A stretch of 64,000 nucleotides of DNA from Arthrobacter_H rhombi (GTDB lineage Bacteria > Actinomycetota > Actinomycetes > Actinomycetales > Micrococcaceae), in NCBI RefSeq assembly GCF_039526245.1, contig NZ_BAAAIV010000005.1, positions 243,959 through 307,958 of the forward strand, in the 5' to 3' direction. The position numbers and the translations under genes are program-made. Within the stretch, counting starts at the first letter, position 1; every line of letters begins with the position of its first letter. Shown piece by piece: positions 42,868 to 51,868 of the stretch. The notes below the pieces were generated by a model that saw only the letters and a program-made list of their open reading frames with translations, made no database searches and was not told where the DNA came from.

Positions 42868-45587
42868 CGTCGCGGTTCCTGGCTAGTGCGGACGGGGATG
42901 GAGGTACCGATCAGCACCGGCCCCGAGTCGCCGCCGGCTCGGATCTCTTCCTCTGTGGCCGGACGGTCCATGCCCCGCTCGTTGATGTTGACGATGGATG
43001 CATCCTTCTGGTCCGGCGCGTTGACGAACGAGCGGAAGCGACGAAGTCGCTCCGGGTCCCTCAGCGTTGCGGCCCATTCATCCTCGTAGGCGTCCACGTG
43101 GTGGGCGATTGCCGATTCGAGCTCATCGGCGATGCCCAGGCTATCGCCGACGACGACGTCGTGGACGTGGTCCAGGCCGCCCTCCAGCTCCGCCATCCAG
43201 TGCGCGGTGCGCTGGAGCCGATCAGCAGTGCGGATGTAGTACATCAGGAACCGGTCGATGTAGGCGATCAACGTGGCATCATCGAGGTCCCTGGCCAGCA
43301 ATTGGCCGTGCACTGGATTCGCCCCGCCGTTGCCGCCGACGTAGACATTCCAGCCGTCGGCCGTGGCGATCACACCGACGTCCTTGGCCCGGGCCTCGGC
43401 GCACTCGCGGGCGCAGCCGGAGACACCCATCTTCAACTTGTGTGGTGACCGCAGCCCCCGGTAGCGCAGTTCCAACCTGATGGCCATCGATACAGAGTCC
43501 TGGACACCATAGCGGCACCAGGTGGACCCCACACATGACTTCACATTGCGCAGCGCCTTGCCGTAGGCGTGCCCGGATTCGAAACCGGCCTCGACGAGTT
43601 CCTTCCAGATGTCCGGCAGCTGCTCCAACCGGGCGCCGAGCAGGTCGATCCGCAGGGCTCCCGTGAGTTTCGTGTAGAGGTTGTACGTCTCGGCAACCCG
43701 GGCGATGACCGCCAGCTTCTCCGGTGTGATCTCACCGCCGGGAATGCGGGGCACCACGGAGTAGGTGCCGTTCTTCTGCATGTTCGCCAGCGCCCGGTCG
43801 TTGGTGTCCTGAAGGGCGCCACGGCCGCCGTCGAGCACGTAGGCGCCATGCTGCGAGGCCAGGATGGAACCGATGGCCGGCTTGCAGATATCGCATCCCA
43901 GCGGGGCAGGACCATCCGGTACTGCCCGGACGCCGAAGCGCCGCATGATGTCGTCGAAGGAGGTCAACTCGAGCGACCTGATTGCTTCGAACAGCTCGGC
44001 GCGCGACATCTCGAAGTGTTCGCACAGGGCCTTGGAAACCGTGATGCCTGACTTGGCCAGTTCGCCCTCCAACAGCTTCTTGAGCATCGGCACGCAGGAA
44101 CCACACTGGGTGCCGGCCCGGGTGCAGCCCTTGAGCGCGCCAAGCTCGCGAACGGGTTCGGCGCCATCACAGCTGCCGCAGCCGTTGATGGCATCGCGGA
44201 TGGAGCCGGCAGTGACGTTATTGCATGAGCACAGGGTGGCGTCATCGGGCAACTCGGTGTCGGGCGCCGACGCGGTGGCGGCGGAGAGGAATGCGCCCGG
44301 CTCAGCGGGAAGTTCCCGCCCCTGCAACGGGCGAAGGGACGTGTAGGGCGAGGCATCACCGACGAAGATCCCGCCCAGCAGCGTTTTCGCATCATCGGTG
44401 ACGACGATCTTCTGGTAGACGCCGCGGGCAGGATCGGCGTACACGATCTCCAGGGCGCCGTCGGATTGGGCGAAGGCATCACCAAAGCTGGCCACTTCGA
44501 CGCCGGAGAGCTTGAGTTTTGTCGCGGTGTCGAATCCTGCAAAGGTCGCGTCTCCGTCGTGCAGTCGGTCGGCGACGATCTCTGCCATGGTGTTGGCCGG
44601 GGCGACCAGGCCGACGCAGAGCCCACCAAAATTTGCCACCTCGCCGATCGCCCAGACATGCTCGACATCGGTTGCACAGGTTTCATCGATCACGATCCCG
44701 CCGCGCGCCCCCATCCGGAAGACGGGGAGGAAATCCTCGTCCTCGAGCTCTTCCGGCGACTTTCCAGCGCTTTCCGCGGCCTTGCCCTTCGCCCGGGCAT
44801 TGAGGGTACGGGCGAGTTCGTCGCGTGGCCTCACGCCGATGGAGACGACGACCATGTCGGCTCCGACGATCCGACCGTCGGCCATCTCCACGCCGGTGAC
44901 CTGGTGTGCTCCGTCGATGCGGGAGGTCAGGACCGCGGAGGGATACACACCGGAATGGACCTGAAATCCCCGGTCCGCGATCAGCCGGCCCATGGCCTCT
45001 CCGGCACCCTCGTCCAATTGGGTGCCCATCAGCCATTTGCCTCCGTCGATGATGACCGGGTTGGCGCCCAGGGCCTGCAGCCCTGCTGCCGCCTCCAGTC
45101 CCAGCAAACCGCCTCCGATGGTGACGGCGTTGATGGTCCGGCCGAGTTTGGCAGTCAAGGCCTCCACTTCACGGTTGATCGCCCAAACATCTTCGAGTGT
45201 GCGGTAGACATGCGTGTGCTCATTGCCCGGTATGGGCAGCCTGGCTGCGTTGGAGCCGGTCGCCAGCACCAACTCGTCGTAGCCGTAACGGTCACCGGTG
45301 GCGGTGATGACTTCCATCGCCTCGAGGTCAAGATCCACGGCACGCGCGCTGGTCACGAGGGTGATTCCCTCCTGCTCCCACATGGAACTGTGGCCCAGCG
45401 TCAGGTTGGCATCGGTCTCGGCCAGTGCCCGGCTCAGCGCCACCCGGTCGTAGGGAAGGTGGGTTTCCTCGGTCAGGATGGTCAGGGAGATACCGGAGAG
45501 GCCCCGGGAACCCATCGCTTCGACGAACCGATGCGCTGCGGGGCCCCCGCCGACGACGACGATGCGGCGGGGCTGGTTCTTGTTCAT
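42864..45587 (-). CDS. nirB: NAD(P)H nitrite reductase, large subunit
   Basis: A 907-residue flavo-iron-sulfur-siroheme enzyme that reduces nitrite to ammonium. The N-terminus has the FAD motif VVVGGGPAAHRF, followed by the NAD domain (ITIGGGLLGLEAA-like TIGGGLLGLEAAAGL). The BFD-type [2Fe-2S] cluster is near residues 452-510 (CSCNNVTAG, GTQCGSC). The sulfite-reductase halves carry the [4Fe-4S]-siroheme cysteines near 685-730 (SCVGSTWCRYG, SGCARECAEA). I start at ATG 45587. It is divergent from its small subunit nirD. Confidence 0.96.
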   Translation of the reverse strand: MNKNQPRRIVVVGGGPAAHRFVEAMGSRGLSGISLTILTEETHLPYDRVALSRALAETDANLTLGHSSMWEQEGITLVTSARAVDLDLEAMEVITATGDRYGYDELVLATGSNAARLPIPGNEHTHVYRTLEDVWAINREVEALTAKLGRTINAVTIGGGLLGLEAAAGLQALGANPVIIDGGKWLMGTQLDEGAGEAMGRLIADRGFQVHSGVYPSAVLTSRIDGAHQVTGVEMADGRIVGADMVVVSIGVRPRDELARTLNARAKGKAAESAGKSPEELEDEDFLPVFRMGARGGIVIDETCATDVEHVWAIGEVANFGGLCVGLVAPANTMAEIVADRLHDGDATFAGFDTATKLKLSGVEVASFGDAFAQSDGALEIVYADPARGVYQKIVVTDDAKTLLGGIFVGDASPYTSLRPLQGRELPAEPGAFLSAATASAPDTELPDDATLCSCNNVTAGSIRDAINGCGSCDGAEPVRELGALKGCTRAGTQCGSCVPMLKKLLEGELAKSGITVSKALCEHFEMSRAELFEAIRSLELTSFDDIMRRFGVRAVPDGPAPLGCDICKPAIGSILASQHGAYVLDGGRGALQDTNDRALANMQKNGTYSVVPRIPGGEITPEKLAVIARVAETYNLYTKLTGALRIDLLGARLEQLPDIWKELVEAGFESGHAYGKALRNVKSCVGSTWCRYGVQDSVSMAIRLELRYRGLRSPHKLKMGVSGCARECAEARAKDVGVIATADGWNVYVGGNGGANPVHGQLLARDLDDATLIAYIDRFLMYYIRTADRLQRTAHWMAELEGGLDHVHDVVVGDSLGIADELESAIAHHVDAYEDEWAATLRDPERLRRFRSFVNAPDQKDASIVNINERGMDRPATEEEIRAGGDSGPVLIGTSIPVRTSQEPRR

Positions 45588-45740
45588 GGCTGCCTTCGGA
45601 TCGCGGAATCGGTCATCGCTCCTACCCATGGCCGGAGCGTCTTCTCACCGTAGGGGGCAGGAGTTGCGTCCTTGTTGCCCTAGTGTTTCCGGCATTTGTC
45701 GTCTTCCCTCTCCGCCGACGCCAGCAGGTGTGAGAAGCGT

Positions 45741-45756
45741 TTTACCGTGGCGTTAC
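45741..45756 (-). promoter_or_regulatory. candidate GlnR-type box between nirB and nirD
   Basis: On the minus strand 45756-45741 reads GTAAC-GCCACG-GTAAA, resembling the actinobacterial GlnR half-sites GTnAC-n6-GaAAC. On the plus strand GTTAC at 45752 and GAAAC at 45774 are 22 bp apart, the spacing of successive GlnR a- or b-type elements. Binding of GlnR and/or NnaR is inferred. Confidence 0.4.
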
Positions 45757-45831
45757 CTGAGTGGGTCCCGTGCGAAACATGGCGCCCATAGTTTGATGGT
45801 GCACCAGCCAACCTGATGAACGGAGCCCACG

Positions 45832-46278
45832 ATGACCGCAATGACCACCTTCGAACTCCACGGTGACGCCGTCGACATCGGCCCCATGTCCGACTCGGCC
45901 TGCGCGGCCCTTCATGCCGCACCTGGGGAGGTCCAGTGGCACCGCGTATGCCGAGTCGATGCCCTGGAGCAGGCGTGGGGGGAAGCCGCACTGATCGGCG
46001 ACCGCCAGCTGGCTCTCTTCCGGCTCTCCGACACGGAGTTCCACGCAGTTGACCAGAGTGACCCTGCGACTGGCGCACAGGTGATGTCACGGGGAATCGT
46101 TGGTACCAAGGGTGTGCTGACGACCATCGCTTCACCGTTGCACAAGGAGGTATATGTCCTGGAAACGGGAGAGTGCCTCACCAACCCGGAACTGACGCTG
46201 CCTACCTATCCGGTGCGCCTTGAGGGCGGTTATCTCGCCGTCGGCATCTCCGAGCCATGGCGCGGGGTAGCCGCATGA
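45832..46278 (+). CDS. nirD: nitrite reductase small subunit
   Basis: A 148-residue Rieske-fold protein. The Cys/His cluster ligands of true Rieske proteins are absent (QSDPATGAQVMSRGIV and SPLHKEVYVLETGEC), as is normal for NirD, which is structural. About 30 extra residues precede the domain. GGAG lies upstream of ATG 45832. It is transcribed away from nirB and overlaps cbiX by 4 nt. Confidence 0.93.
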   Translation: MTAMTTFELHGDAVDIGPMSDSACAALHAAPGEVQWHRVCRVDALEQAWGEAALIGDRQLALFRLSDTEFHAVDQSDPATGAQVMSRGIVGTKGVLTTIASPLHKEVYVLETGECLTNPELTLPTYPVRLEGGYLAVGISEPWRGVAA

Positions 46279-47144
46279 GCCTCGGAGTTCTCGCACACAG
46301 ATCGGTGGGTCGCCGCACGCGTGGACGGGACGACGGCTCCACACCTGCGGTGCATGCCACCGGTTCGGAGCTCAGCTGCGAGCCCTGGACAGGGTGGGTG
46401 GAAACCGCCACTGAACCCGCCTTGGTCGCGGCCTCGCACGGCACGAATTCACCCCGGGGACAGGCTGCCGTGAGCGCCCTGGTACGCGCAGTGGCCATCC
46501 GCCGGCCGGACCTGAACGTCGTTGAGTCATTTGTCGACGTTCAGCAACCAGCTGTCCCGCGTACATTGGCAGGCCTCGCAGGGACGACTCGCGTGGTCCC
46601 GCTGCTGCTCTCCGCCGGGTACCACGTCCATGTAGACCTGGCCGAGGCGGCAGCAGCACGGCCCGGCACCACGGTGAGCGCAGCGCTCGGCCCGGATCAA
46701 CGCCTGGTGCAGGTCCTGGCACGACGGTTGCGCGAAGCCGGACTCGGTACCGGCGATCACGTCGTCCTGGGCTGCGCCGGATCCACCGACCGACGTGCTG
46801 TGGCGGACTGCGAGGCGACGGCCGTAAGCCTGGCCGGCTTGCTGGGCCGGCCGGTCTCCACCGGGTATATTTCAGCGGCGCAGCCCGAGCTCAAGCAGGC
46901 CGTGGAATCCGCCCGCGGCAACCTTGCCGAAGCGGGGGCCCCTCACGGGAGCCAGGCCGCGGACAGGGGCGGCCGCGTTGTCGTGGCCACCTACCTGCTG
47001 GCACCCGGCCACTTCGCGTCCCTGGCGCGAGAGTCGGGAGCCGACGTGGTGACCGAACCGTTGTTGCTGGCTGGCCAGGAACCGCCGGCTGAAATGGTGG
47101 GCCTGGTTCTTGACCGGTTCGAGAAGGGCCGCTGCGCGTCGTGA
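46275..47144 (+). CDS. sirohydrochlorin chelatase (CbiX/SirB type)
   Basis: A 289-residue two-domain chelatase. The first domain has the active-site motif LVAASHGTNSPRGQAAV and VVPLLLSAGYHVHVDL; the second has HVVLGCAGSTDR and VVVATYLLAPGHFAS. It inserts Fe2+ into sirohydrochlorin, the last step of siroheme synthesis. ATG 46275 overlaps the nirD stop, so cofactor and enzyme are co-expressed. The first 40 residues are an unconserved leader. Confidence 0.9.
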   Translation: MSLGVLAHRSVGRRTRGRDDGSTPAVHATGSELSCEPWTGWVETATEPALVAASHGTNSPRGQAAVSALVRAVAIRRPDLNVVESFVDVQQPAVPRTLAGLAGTTRVVPLLLSAGYHVHVDLAEAAAARPGTTVSAALGPDQRLVQVLARRLREAGLGTGDHVVLGCAGSTDRRAVADCEATAVSLAGLLGRPVSTGYISAAQPELKQAVESARGNLAEAGAPHGSQAADRGGRVVVATYLLAPGHFASLARESGADVVTEPLLLAGQEPPAEMVGLVLDRFEKGRCAS

Positions 47145-47168
47145 CGCGTCTGCGGAGCATCAGCGGGC

Positions 47169-48344
47169 CTAGCCGGCGACGCTCTTGACGATCTGCCGGG
47201 CCACGATCGTGTTGATGACCGGCAGCGTCGCGGCACGCAGGACCCACCGGCGCACGCGCTGTTGCCGGACGGTCTCCGGCAGGAACATCCAGACGGCCCG
47301 ACGACCCGATATCTGGGCGCCCTCGACGACCGATCGCCACTGGCGCTCGAAGCCGGTCAACGCTGCGGGGACCTGTTCGGCAGAGGACACCGCGCCGAGC
47401 AGGTCGCCGAGCAAAGCCCCTCCGGCGATCGCCAGCGAACCGCCCTGCCCGGCCACCAAGGACACCGCCGAGCACGCATCGCCGACGAGGATGGTCCTGC
47501 CTCGGTGCCAGACGGGCATCACCACCTGGGCCACGATGTCGTCGTACGGATCCGGCGGACACAACTCCACCATGCGGTCGACCTCCGGGCCGAGGCCGGC
47601 GAAATTCCTGCGCAGGCACCTGGCAGCATCTCCGGGGTCTGCGCTGCCGTCGTCGCGGTAGACCATGAAGGTCGCGACCTGGCCGGTGCGCAACCCGTAC
47701 AGCCCCACGGTCCGGTCCAGGCTGTCGGTGAGCACGAACCGCCGGCCCAGCCGTGCCGCCAGGGCCGGTTCATCCGCGATGTAGGCCGCGGCACGCATGC
47801 CCAGCGGGCGCAGGTACCCGGCCTCGGGGCCGAAGAGCGCGCCACGGAGCGCGGAGTGGATGCCATCGGCGCCGATGAGGGCATCGGCCTCCAGCACCAG
47901 TGGTTCCGTCCCGTCCACGTCGACGGACACCCGGTCGGCGCCATTGCGGAACGCCGTCGGGTGGCGCCCGTAGTGCAGGCGCACCCGGCCATCGGGCACG
48001 TCGTCCAACGCGGCCAGTGCCGCCAACTCCATGTCGGGGCGCAGCAGGGTGAGGACCTTGCCCCCCGCCGCGCGGGAGAAGCGTGCGTAGTCCAGCCGGG
48101 CCGTGGTCTTCCCGGTGCACTCCACGTAGTCGGCGGCTTCAACGGGGTAGGCGAGGTCGGCCAGGCGCGGATACAGGCCGATGCGTTCGGATGCGGCGAC
48201 CCCGGGGCCGAAGAAGTCCATCATGTAGCCGGCGTCCCGCGGCCCGGGGGACTGTTCGACGACGTCGACCTCCCAGCCGGCGAGCCCGAGTTGGCGGGCC
48301 GTGACCAGCCCGGCGATGCCCGCCCCGATGATGACCGCGCGCAT
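47169..48344 (-). CDS. class A FAD-dependent monooxygenase
   Basis: A 391-residue flavoprotein of the PHBH fold. The FAD Rossmann motif is VIIGAGIAGLVTARQL, the DG motif is ALIGADGIHSALR, and the GD motif is ILVGDACSAVSLVAGQGG. It resembles FAD oxygenases that hydroxylate aromatics or tetracycline-like compounds. AGGAGG precedes ATG 48344. It follows a flavin reductase in a unit controlled by a SoxR-type promoter, suggesting a role with redox-active compounds (inference). Confidence 0.9.
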   Translation of the reverse strand: MRAVIIGAGIAGLVTARQLGLAGWEVDVVEQSPGPRDAGYMMDFFGPGVAASERIGLYPRLADLAYPVEAADYVECTGKTTARLDYARFSRAAGGKVLTLLRPDMELAALAALDDVPDGRVRLHYGRHPTAFRNGADRVSVDVDGTEPLVLEADALIGADGIHSALRGALFGPEAGYLRPLGMRAAAYIADEPALAARLGRRFVLTDSLDRTVGLYGLRTGQVATFMVYRDDGSADPGDAARCLRRNFAGLGPEVDRMVELCPPDPYDDIVAQVVMPVWHRGRTILVGDACSAVSLVAGQGGSLAIAGGALLGDLLGAVSSAEQVPAALTGFERQWRSVVEGAQISGRRAVWMFLPETVRQQRVRRWVLRAATLPVINTIVARQIVKSVAG

Positions 48345-48405
48345 GTGTGCCTCCTGGCCCCGATGATGGTGGGGATCATTATCCTCCGGTGCCCGGCCGG
48401 GGGGC

Positions 48406-48933
48406 TTACGGTGTCAGGGTGGATCCGTCGGAGAGGCGATGGTAGGTCCGGTCGTGGTAGACGAGCGGCTCGGCGCCGGGGGACTGGCGGCGGACGTCCA
48501 GGACCGTGGCAATGACCACCCGGGAGGAGCCGACGTCGATCCGCTCGGCGACGGCACAGCGCAGCGCCCACGTGCCGCCGTGCAGCAACGGTTCGCCGGT
48601 CGGCAGCACCTCCCAGTCCATGTCCTCGGTGAACCGCGCGGTGCCCGGGGTGGCAAAGGTGTTAACGAGGTCCTGGTGCGCGGTGTCCATGAGGTGCACC
48701 ACCACCGTGTCGGCAGCGGCCAGCAGCGGTGCGGTGGTCCTGCCCGAGAGCGAGAACACCAGCGACGGCGGATCCACCGACACCGACGACACCGAGGAAG
48801 CCGTCAACCCGATCGGCCCGTCCGGTCCGGCGGCGGTGATGACGGCCAGGCCTGCCGGGTGGCCGCGGAAGGCGTCGCGGAAAAGAGCTGAAGCGTTGCG
48901 GGTCGCTGCGTCGGAGTGCGAGAGGGTCGTCAT
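48406..48933 (-). CDS. flavin reductase (NADH:FMN oxidoreductase family)
   Basis: A 175-residue split-barrel flavin reductase. The FMN site pattern is HPAGLAVITAAGPDGPIGLTASS, with SLVFSLSGRTTAP, then the core ending in PLVYHDRTYHRL. It supplies reduced FMN/FAD to a partner oxygenase. ATG 48933 gives the family-length protein. It lies 58 bp downstream of a SoxR box and 61 bp before the monooxygenase gene. Confidence 0.9.
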   Translation of the reverse strand: MTTLSHSDAATRNASALFRDAFRGHPAGLAVITAAGPDGPIGLTASSVSSVSVDPPSLVFSLSGRTTAPLLAAADTVVVHLMDTAHQDLVNTFATPGTARFTEDMDWEVLPTGEPLLHGGTWALRCAVAERIDVGSSRVVIATVLDVRRQSPGAEPLVYHDRTYHRLSDGSTLTP

Positions 48934-48982
48934 GCCTGTTTCTTTCGTCTGGACGTTCCCGATGTCCCGGGGAACACTCACG

Positions 48983-49013
48983 ACCCTAAAACCTCAACCT
49001 AAGTTCAGGTCAA
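48983..49013 (-). promoter_or_regulatory. SoxR-controlled promoter
   Basis: On the minus strand TTGACC (49013-49008) and TAGGGT (48988-48983) are 19 bp apart, the overlong spacer of MerR-family promoters. Centred in the spacer is ACCTCAACCTAAGTTCAGGT (48991-49010), a palindrome with 7 of 8 arm positions matching and close to the E. coli SoxR box. It reads into the flavin reductase and monooxygenase and overlaps the 3' end of soxR. Confidence 0.85.
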
Positions 49014-49493
49014 ACCGGATGACGGCGGAAGGCCCCGAACGGCACCGAACGGCTCGTCCTCCAGGCCCGGGGCACCCGTGGTGGCCGAACCGAGCGCGTC
49101 GTCGGGGTTGACGAAGCCGCAGGCGGCCAGCGACAGGCAGCCACAGCCGATGCAGCCATCCAGGCGGTCCCGCAAGTGCTCCAGCAGGGAGATGCGCGCG
49201 TCGATCTCCTGCCGCCACGCCGCCGAGAGCCGCTGCCAATCCGCCTGGTCGGGCACCCCGTCGGCCGGCAGATCCGCAAAGACCTCCAGCACGGAGGCCA
49301 GCGGGATGCCCGCGCGTTGGGCAGCCCGGATCACCGCCACGCGGCGCAGCGTCGAGCGGGCATACCTGCGCTGGTTGCCGCTGGTCCGGCGGCTGTGGAT
49401 GAGTCCCTTGCGCTCATAGAAGTGCAATGCGGAGACGGCGGCACCGCTGCGCGCGGCCAGCTGGCCGACACTGATTTCCTCATCGTTGACCAT
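49005..49493 (-). CDS. soxR: redox-sensing activator SoxR
   Basis: A 162-residue MerR-family regulator. The N-terminal helix-turn-helix is ISVGQLAARSGAAVSALHFYERKG. The [2Fe-2S] ligands are Cys114, Cys117, Cys119 and Cys125 in CIGCGCLSLAAC, the exact SoxR spacing. In actinobacteria SoxR answers redox-active antibiotics rather than superoxide. AGGAGG precedes ATG 49493. Its target promoter lies at its own 3' end. Confidence 0.96.
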   Translation of the reverse strand: MVNDEEISVGQLAARSGAAVSALHFYERKGLIHSRRTSGNQRRYARSTLRRVAVIRAAQRAGIPLASVLEVFADLPADGVPDQADWQRLSAAWRQEIDARISLLEHLRDRLDGCIGCGCLSLAACGFVNPDDALGSATTGAPGLEDEPFGAVRGLPPSSGLT

Positions 49494-49607
49494 CGCCGCT
49501 CCCTCCTGGTGTCCTGCTCATGTCCCGCCCCCATGGTTCCCGCATGCCATCGGGGACCGCTTGCGAGGCTACACCGCACCGCTGCGGCGTGCCGATACGC
49601 TGGTGCC

Positions 49608-50213
49608 ATGGCACCCTCACCGCACGACGTCGACTGGTACCTCTTCGACTATGGCATGGTCTTGTCCCTGGCCCCGGACGCCGCGGATTGGCAGCGGCTG
49701 AACGAGGCCACCGGGGTGGCGCTGGACGCCGCCGACAGCACGTATTGGGACCACCGCCACGCCTTCGACGCGGGGGACCTGACGTCCGCCGCCTATTGGT
49801 CTGCCGTGCTCGAACGCGACGTCGATGCTGCGCAGGTCGAGCAGCTGGACCGCCTCGATGCCGCCCTCTGGGCCCGGCAGGATCCGGCCACCGCCGCGGT
49901 GCTGCAGCAGCTGACGGCGCGCGGGGCGCAGCTGGCGTTGCTGTCCAACATGCCGGTGCGCCAATCCGAGATCTTCACCGCCGAGGCCGACTGGCCGCGC
50001 CCCTTTGATCGGCTCTTCTTCAGCGGCCCGCTCCGGCTGGCCAAACCCGACCGCAGGATCTACGAGCATGTCCTGGCCGAGCTCGGTGCCCCGGCATCCG
50101 CCGTCGTGTTCATCGACGACAAGACCGAAAACCTCGAGGCAGCCCGCGGGGTGGGGATGCGCACCGTCCACCACACGCAGGGTGTGGACCTGGCCGCCGA
50201 ACTCGGGCTCTGA
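49608..50213 (+). CDS. HAD-superfamily hydrolase
   Basis: A 201-residue HAD protein. Motif I is WYLFDYGMVLS (Asp nucleophile, with Gly in the second acidic position, as in the epoxide-hydrolase-like subgroup), motif II is ALLSNMP, motif III KPDRRIYEHVL, and motif IV VFIDDKTENLEAA. The substrate is unknown. TACGCT at 49596-49601 is exactly 6 nt before the ATG, indicating a leaderless mRNA. Confidence 0.9.
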   Translation: MAPSPHDVDWYLFDYGMVLSLAPDAADWQRLNEATGVALDAADSTYWDHRHAFDAGDLTSAAYWSAVLERDVDAAQVEQLDRLDAALWARQDPATAAVLQQLTARGAQLALLSNMPVRQSEIFTAEADWPRPFDRLFFSGPLRLAKPDRRIYEHVLAELGAPASAVVFIDDKTENLEAARGVGMRTVHHTQGVDLAAELGL

Positions 50214-50248
50214 AGCCGGCTGCCCGGGCTGCACCGCCGGGATGCGGT

Positions 50249-51748
50249 TCAGTCGTAGGGCAGGTAGTTGCTGCAGATCGGGTTCACAGGGATGTCGCGG
50301 TGCAGCACCCAGATCCCGTGGTCGTCTTCCGTGACGACCTTGAACCCCAGCTTCTCACCGCGCTCCAGCGCCTGCTGGGGGGAGAGCGGATCCCAGCCGC
50401 CGAGTTCGTCGACGTTGAAGTCGATGATCATCCAGCTGGACAGGTCATCGCCGATGTCCCCGTGCAGGCCCACGTAGGTGCGCTGGACCAGATGGGGGAC
50501 CGCTGTGTCGTTGGCTTCGACGCATACCCCGTGGGGGATCTTCGCCACGGCGCGGGCCTGGGCCTTCGCCGTTTCCGGCATGGCCCAATCCGTCCCGGTC
50601 AGCGTCCGCCCGAGCGGGAAGACCGCGTGGATGAACAGGGTGCAGATGAACGCGAACACCAGCAGGTAGGCCGGGGCGCCCACGCGCAGCTTCACCTTTC
50701 CGGTGCGCGCGATGATCTTGGAGAGCACGTGGACCGAGGCCATGATCAGCACCGGGGCCAGCATCGCGTCGTACTGGTAGACCGGGGCCCAGGTGTTCAA
50801 CCGGTCGTTGAAGAGGCGGGCGAGCAGGCTCGGTGCCACCAGGATCACGTAGGGGGAGAGGAAGGGCAGCAGCGCCAGCGGGACGAAGGTCATCAACCAC
50901 AGCAGGATCTTCAGCTCGTGGTTGAACAGCAGCGCGATCGACTTCAGCGGGTGGCTGAGCATGAAGGCGATGGCGGCACCCATGGTCGGCCCCAGGGCGG
51001 TGAACTGCCAGTAGGACATGGCATCCGGCGGGGCGAAATGCGGGACCAGCACCTTCGTCACCACCAGGTAGCCGGCCACCCCTGCCACGGCCAGCAGCGC
51101 CGCCTTGGTCCACTGGCGGTGGAAGGCCAGCACGATGCCGACGGCAATGAGGGTGACGCCCATGTCCTCGCGGACCAGCAGCAGCAGCGCGGACAGGCCG
51201 ACCACCAGCCAGTAGCGGGACCGGTCGAACGCCCAGACGATCCAGGCCATCAGCGGCACGGCGAAGGCCACCTCGTGGAAGTCCCAGTTCACCATCGCCT
51301 GGAACGGCCACCACAACAGCAACGCCGCTGCGGTCAGCAGTCCGCCGCGGTGGCCCAGGTACCTGCGGGCGAATGAATACACCGGGATCGCCGTGACGAC
51401 GAGCAGCGCGATCATGCCGAAGTTGAGCATGCGCGGGTCCGGCCAGATCCAGTACAGCGGGGCGAACAGGGCGATGATCGGGTGGAAATGGTCCCCGAGC
51501 AGGTTGAAGTCCACGCCCTTGATGGGCACGATCGGCGCCTTGAACAGCGCGTACTGGCGCACCGCCTGGTCGAAGATCCCCAGGTCGTAGCCCTTGGCCT
51601 CGTAGTTGCGGTAGCGCAGCAGCGAGTGCGCCACATACAGCACGGTCGCCGCGGCCATCACCGCGGCCAGCTGCAGCCGGTGGGCGCGGCTGATCGGTGG
51701 CACTGCGTTTTCGGGCGCGGAGGGTGCGGCGGGAGCGGCTTCGGGCAT
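50249..51748 (-). CDS. DUF2079 membrane protein
   Basis: A 499-residue GT-C-like membrane protein with about ten helices. The DUF2079 signature is GYDLGIFDQAVRQYA and LLGDHFHPIIALFAPLYW, with a catalytic-type Asp in the first loop. A C-terminal extracellular region follows (HGVCVEANDTAVPHLV). It is probably a polyprenol-sugar-dependent glycosyltransferase, but no substrate is known. TAAACT at 51761-51756, 7 nt before ATG 51748, supports this start and a leaderless mRNA. Confidence 0.85.
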   Translation of the reverse strand: MPEAAPAAPSAPENAVPPISRAHRLQLAAVMAAATVLYVAHSLLRYRNYEAKGYDLGIFDQAVRQYALFKAPIVPIKGVDFNLLGDHFHPIIALFAPLYWIWPDPRMLNFGMIALLVVTAIPVYSFARRYLGHRGGLLTAAALLLWWPFQAMVNWDFHEVAFAVPLMAWIVWAFDRSRYWLVVGLSALLLLVREDMGVTLIAVGIVLAFHRQWTKAALLAVAGVAGYLVVTKVLVPHFAPPDAMSYWQFTALGPTMGAAIAFMLSHPLKSIALLFNHELKILLWLMTFVPLALLPFLSPYVILVAPSLLARLFNDRLNTWAPVYQYDAMLAPVLIMASVHVLSKIIARTGKVKLRVGAPAYLLVFAFICTLFIHAVFPLGRTLTGTDWAMPETAKAQARAVAKIPHGVCVEANDTAVPHLVQRTYVGLHGDIGDDLSSWMIIDFNVDELGGWDPLSPQQALERGEKLGFKVVTEDDHGIWVLHRDIPVNPICSNYLPYD

Positions 51749-51804
51749 GGCTACGAGTTTAGCGGTGCCGGCGTCCGCGGCCGTGCCCACCACGCAGCAC
51801 GACG

Positions 51805-51842
51805 ACGAACGGCGCCCACCGTTGCCGGTGGACGCCGTTCGT
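51805..51842 (-). terminator. terminator after the UDG-like gene
   Basis: An inverted repeat of 16-nt arms (51805-51820 and 51827-51842), with one mismatch, lies 26 bp after the UDG-like stop and upstream of DUF2079. No T run. Confidence 0.65.
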
Positions 51843-51868
51843 GGTTCCGGGCAGACCCGGAGGAGGTG

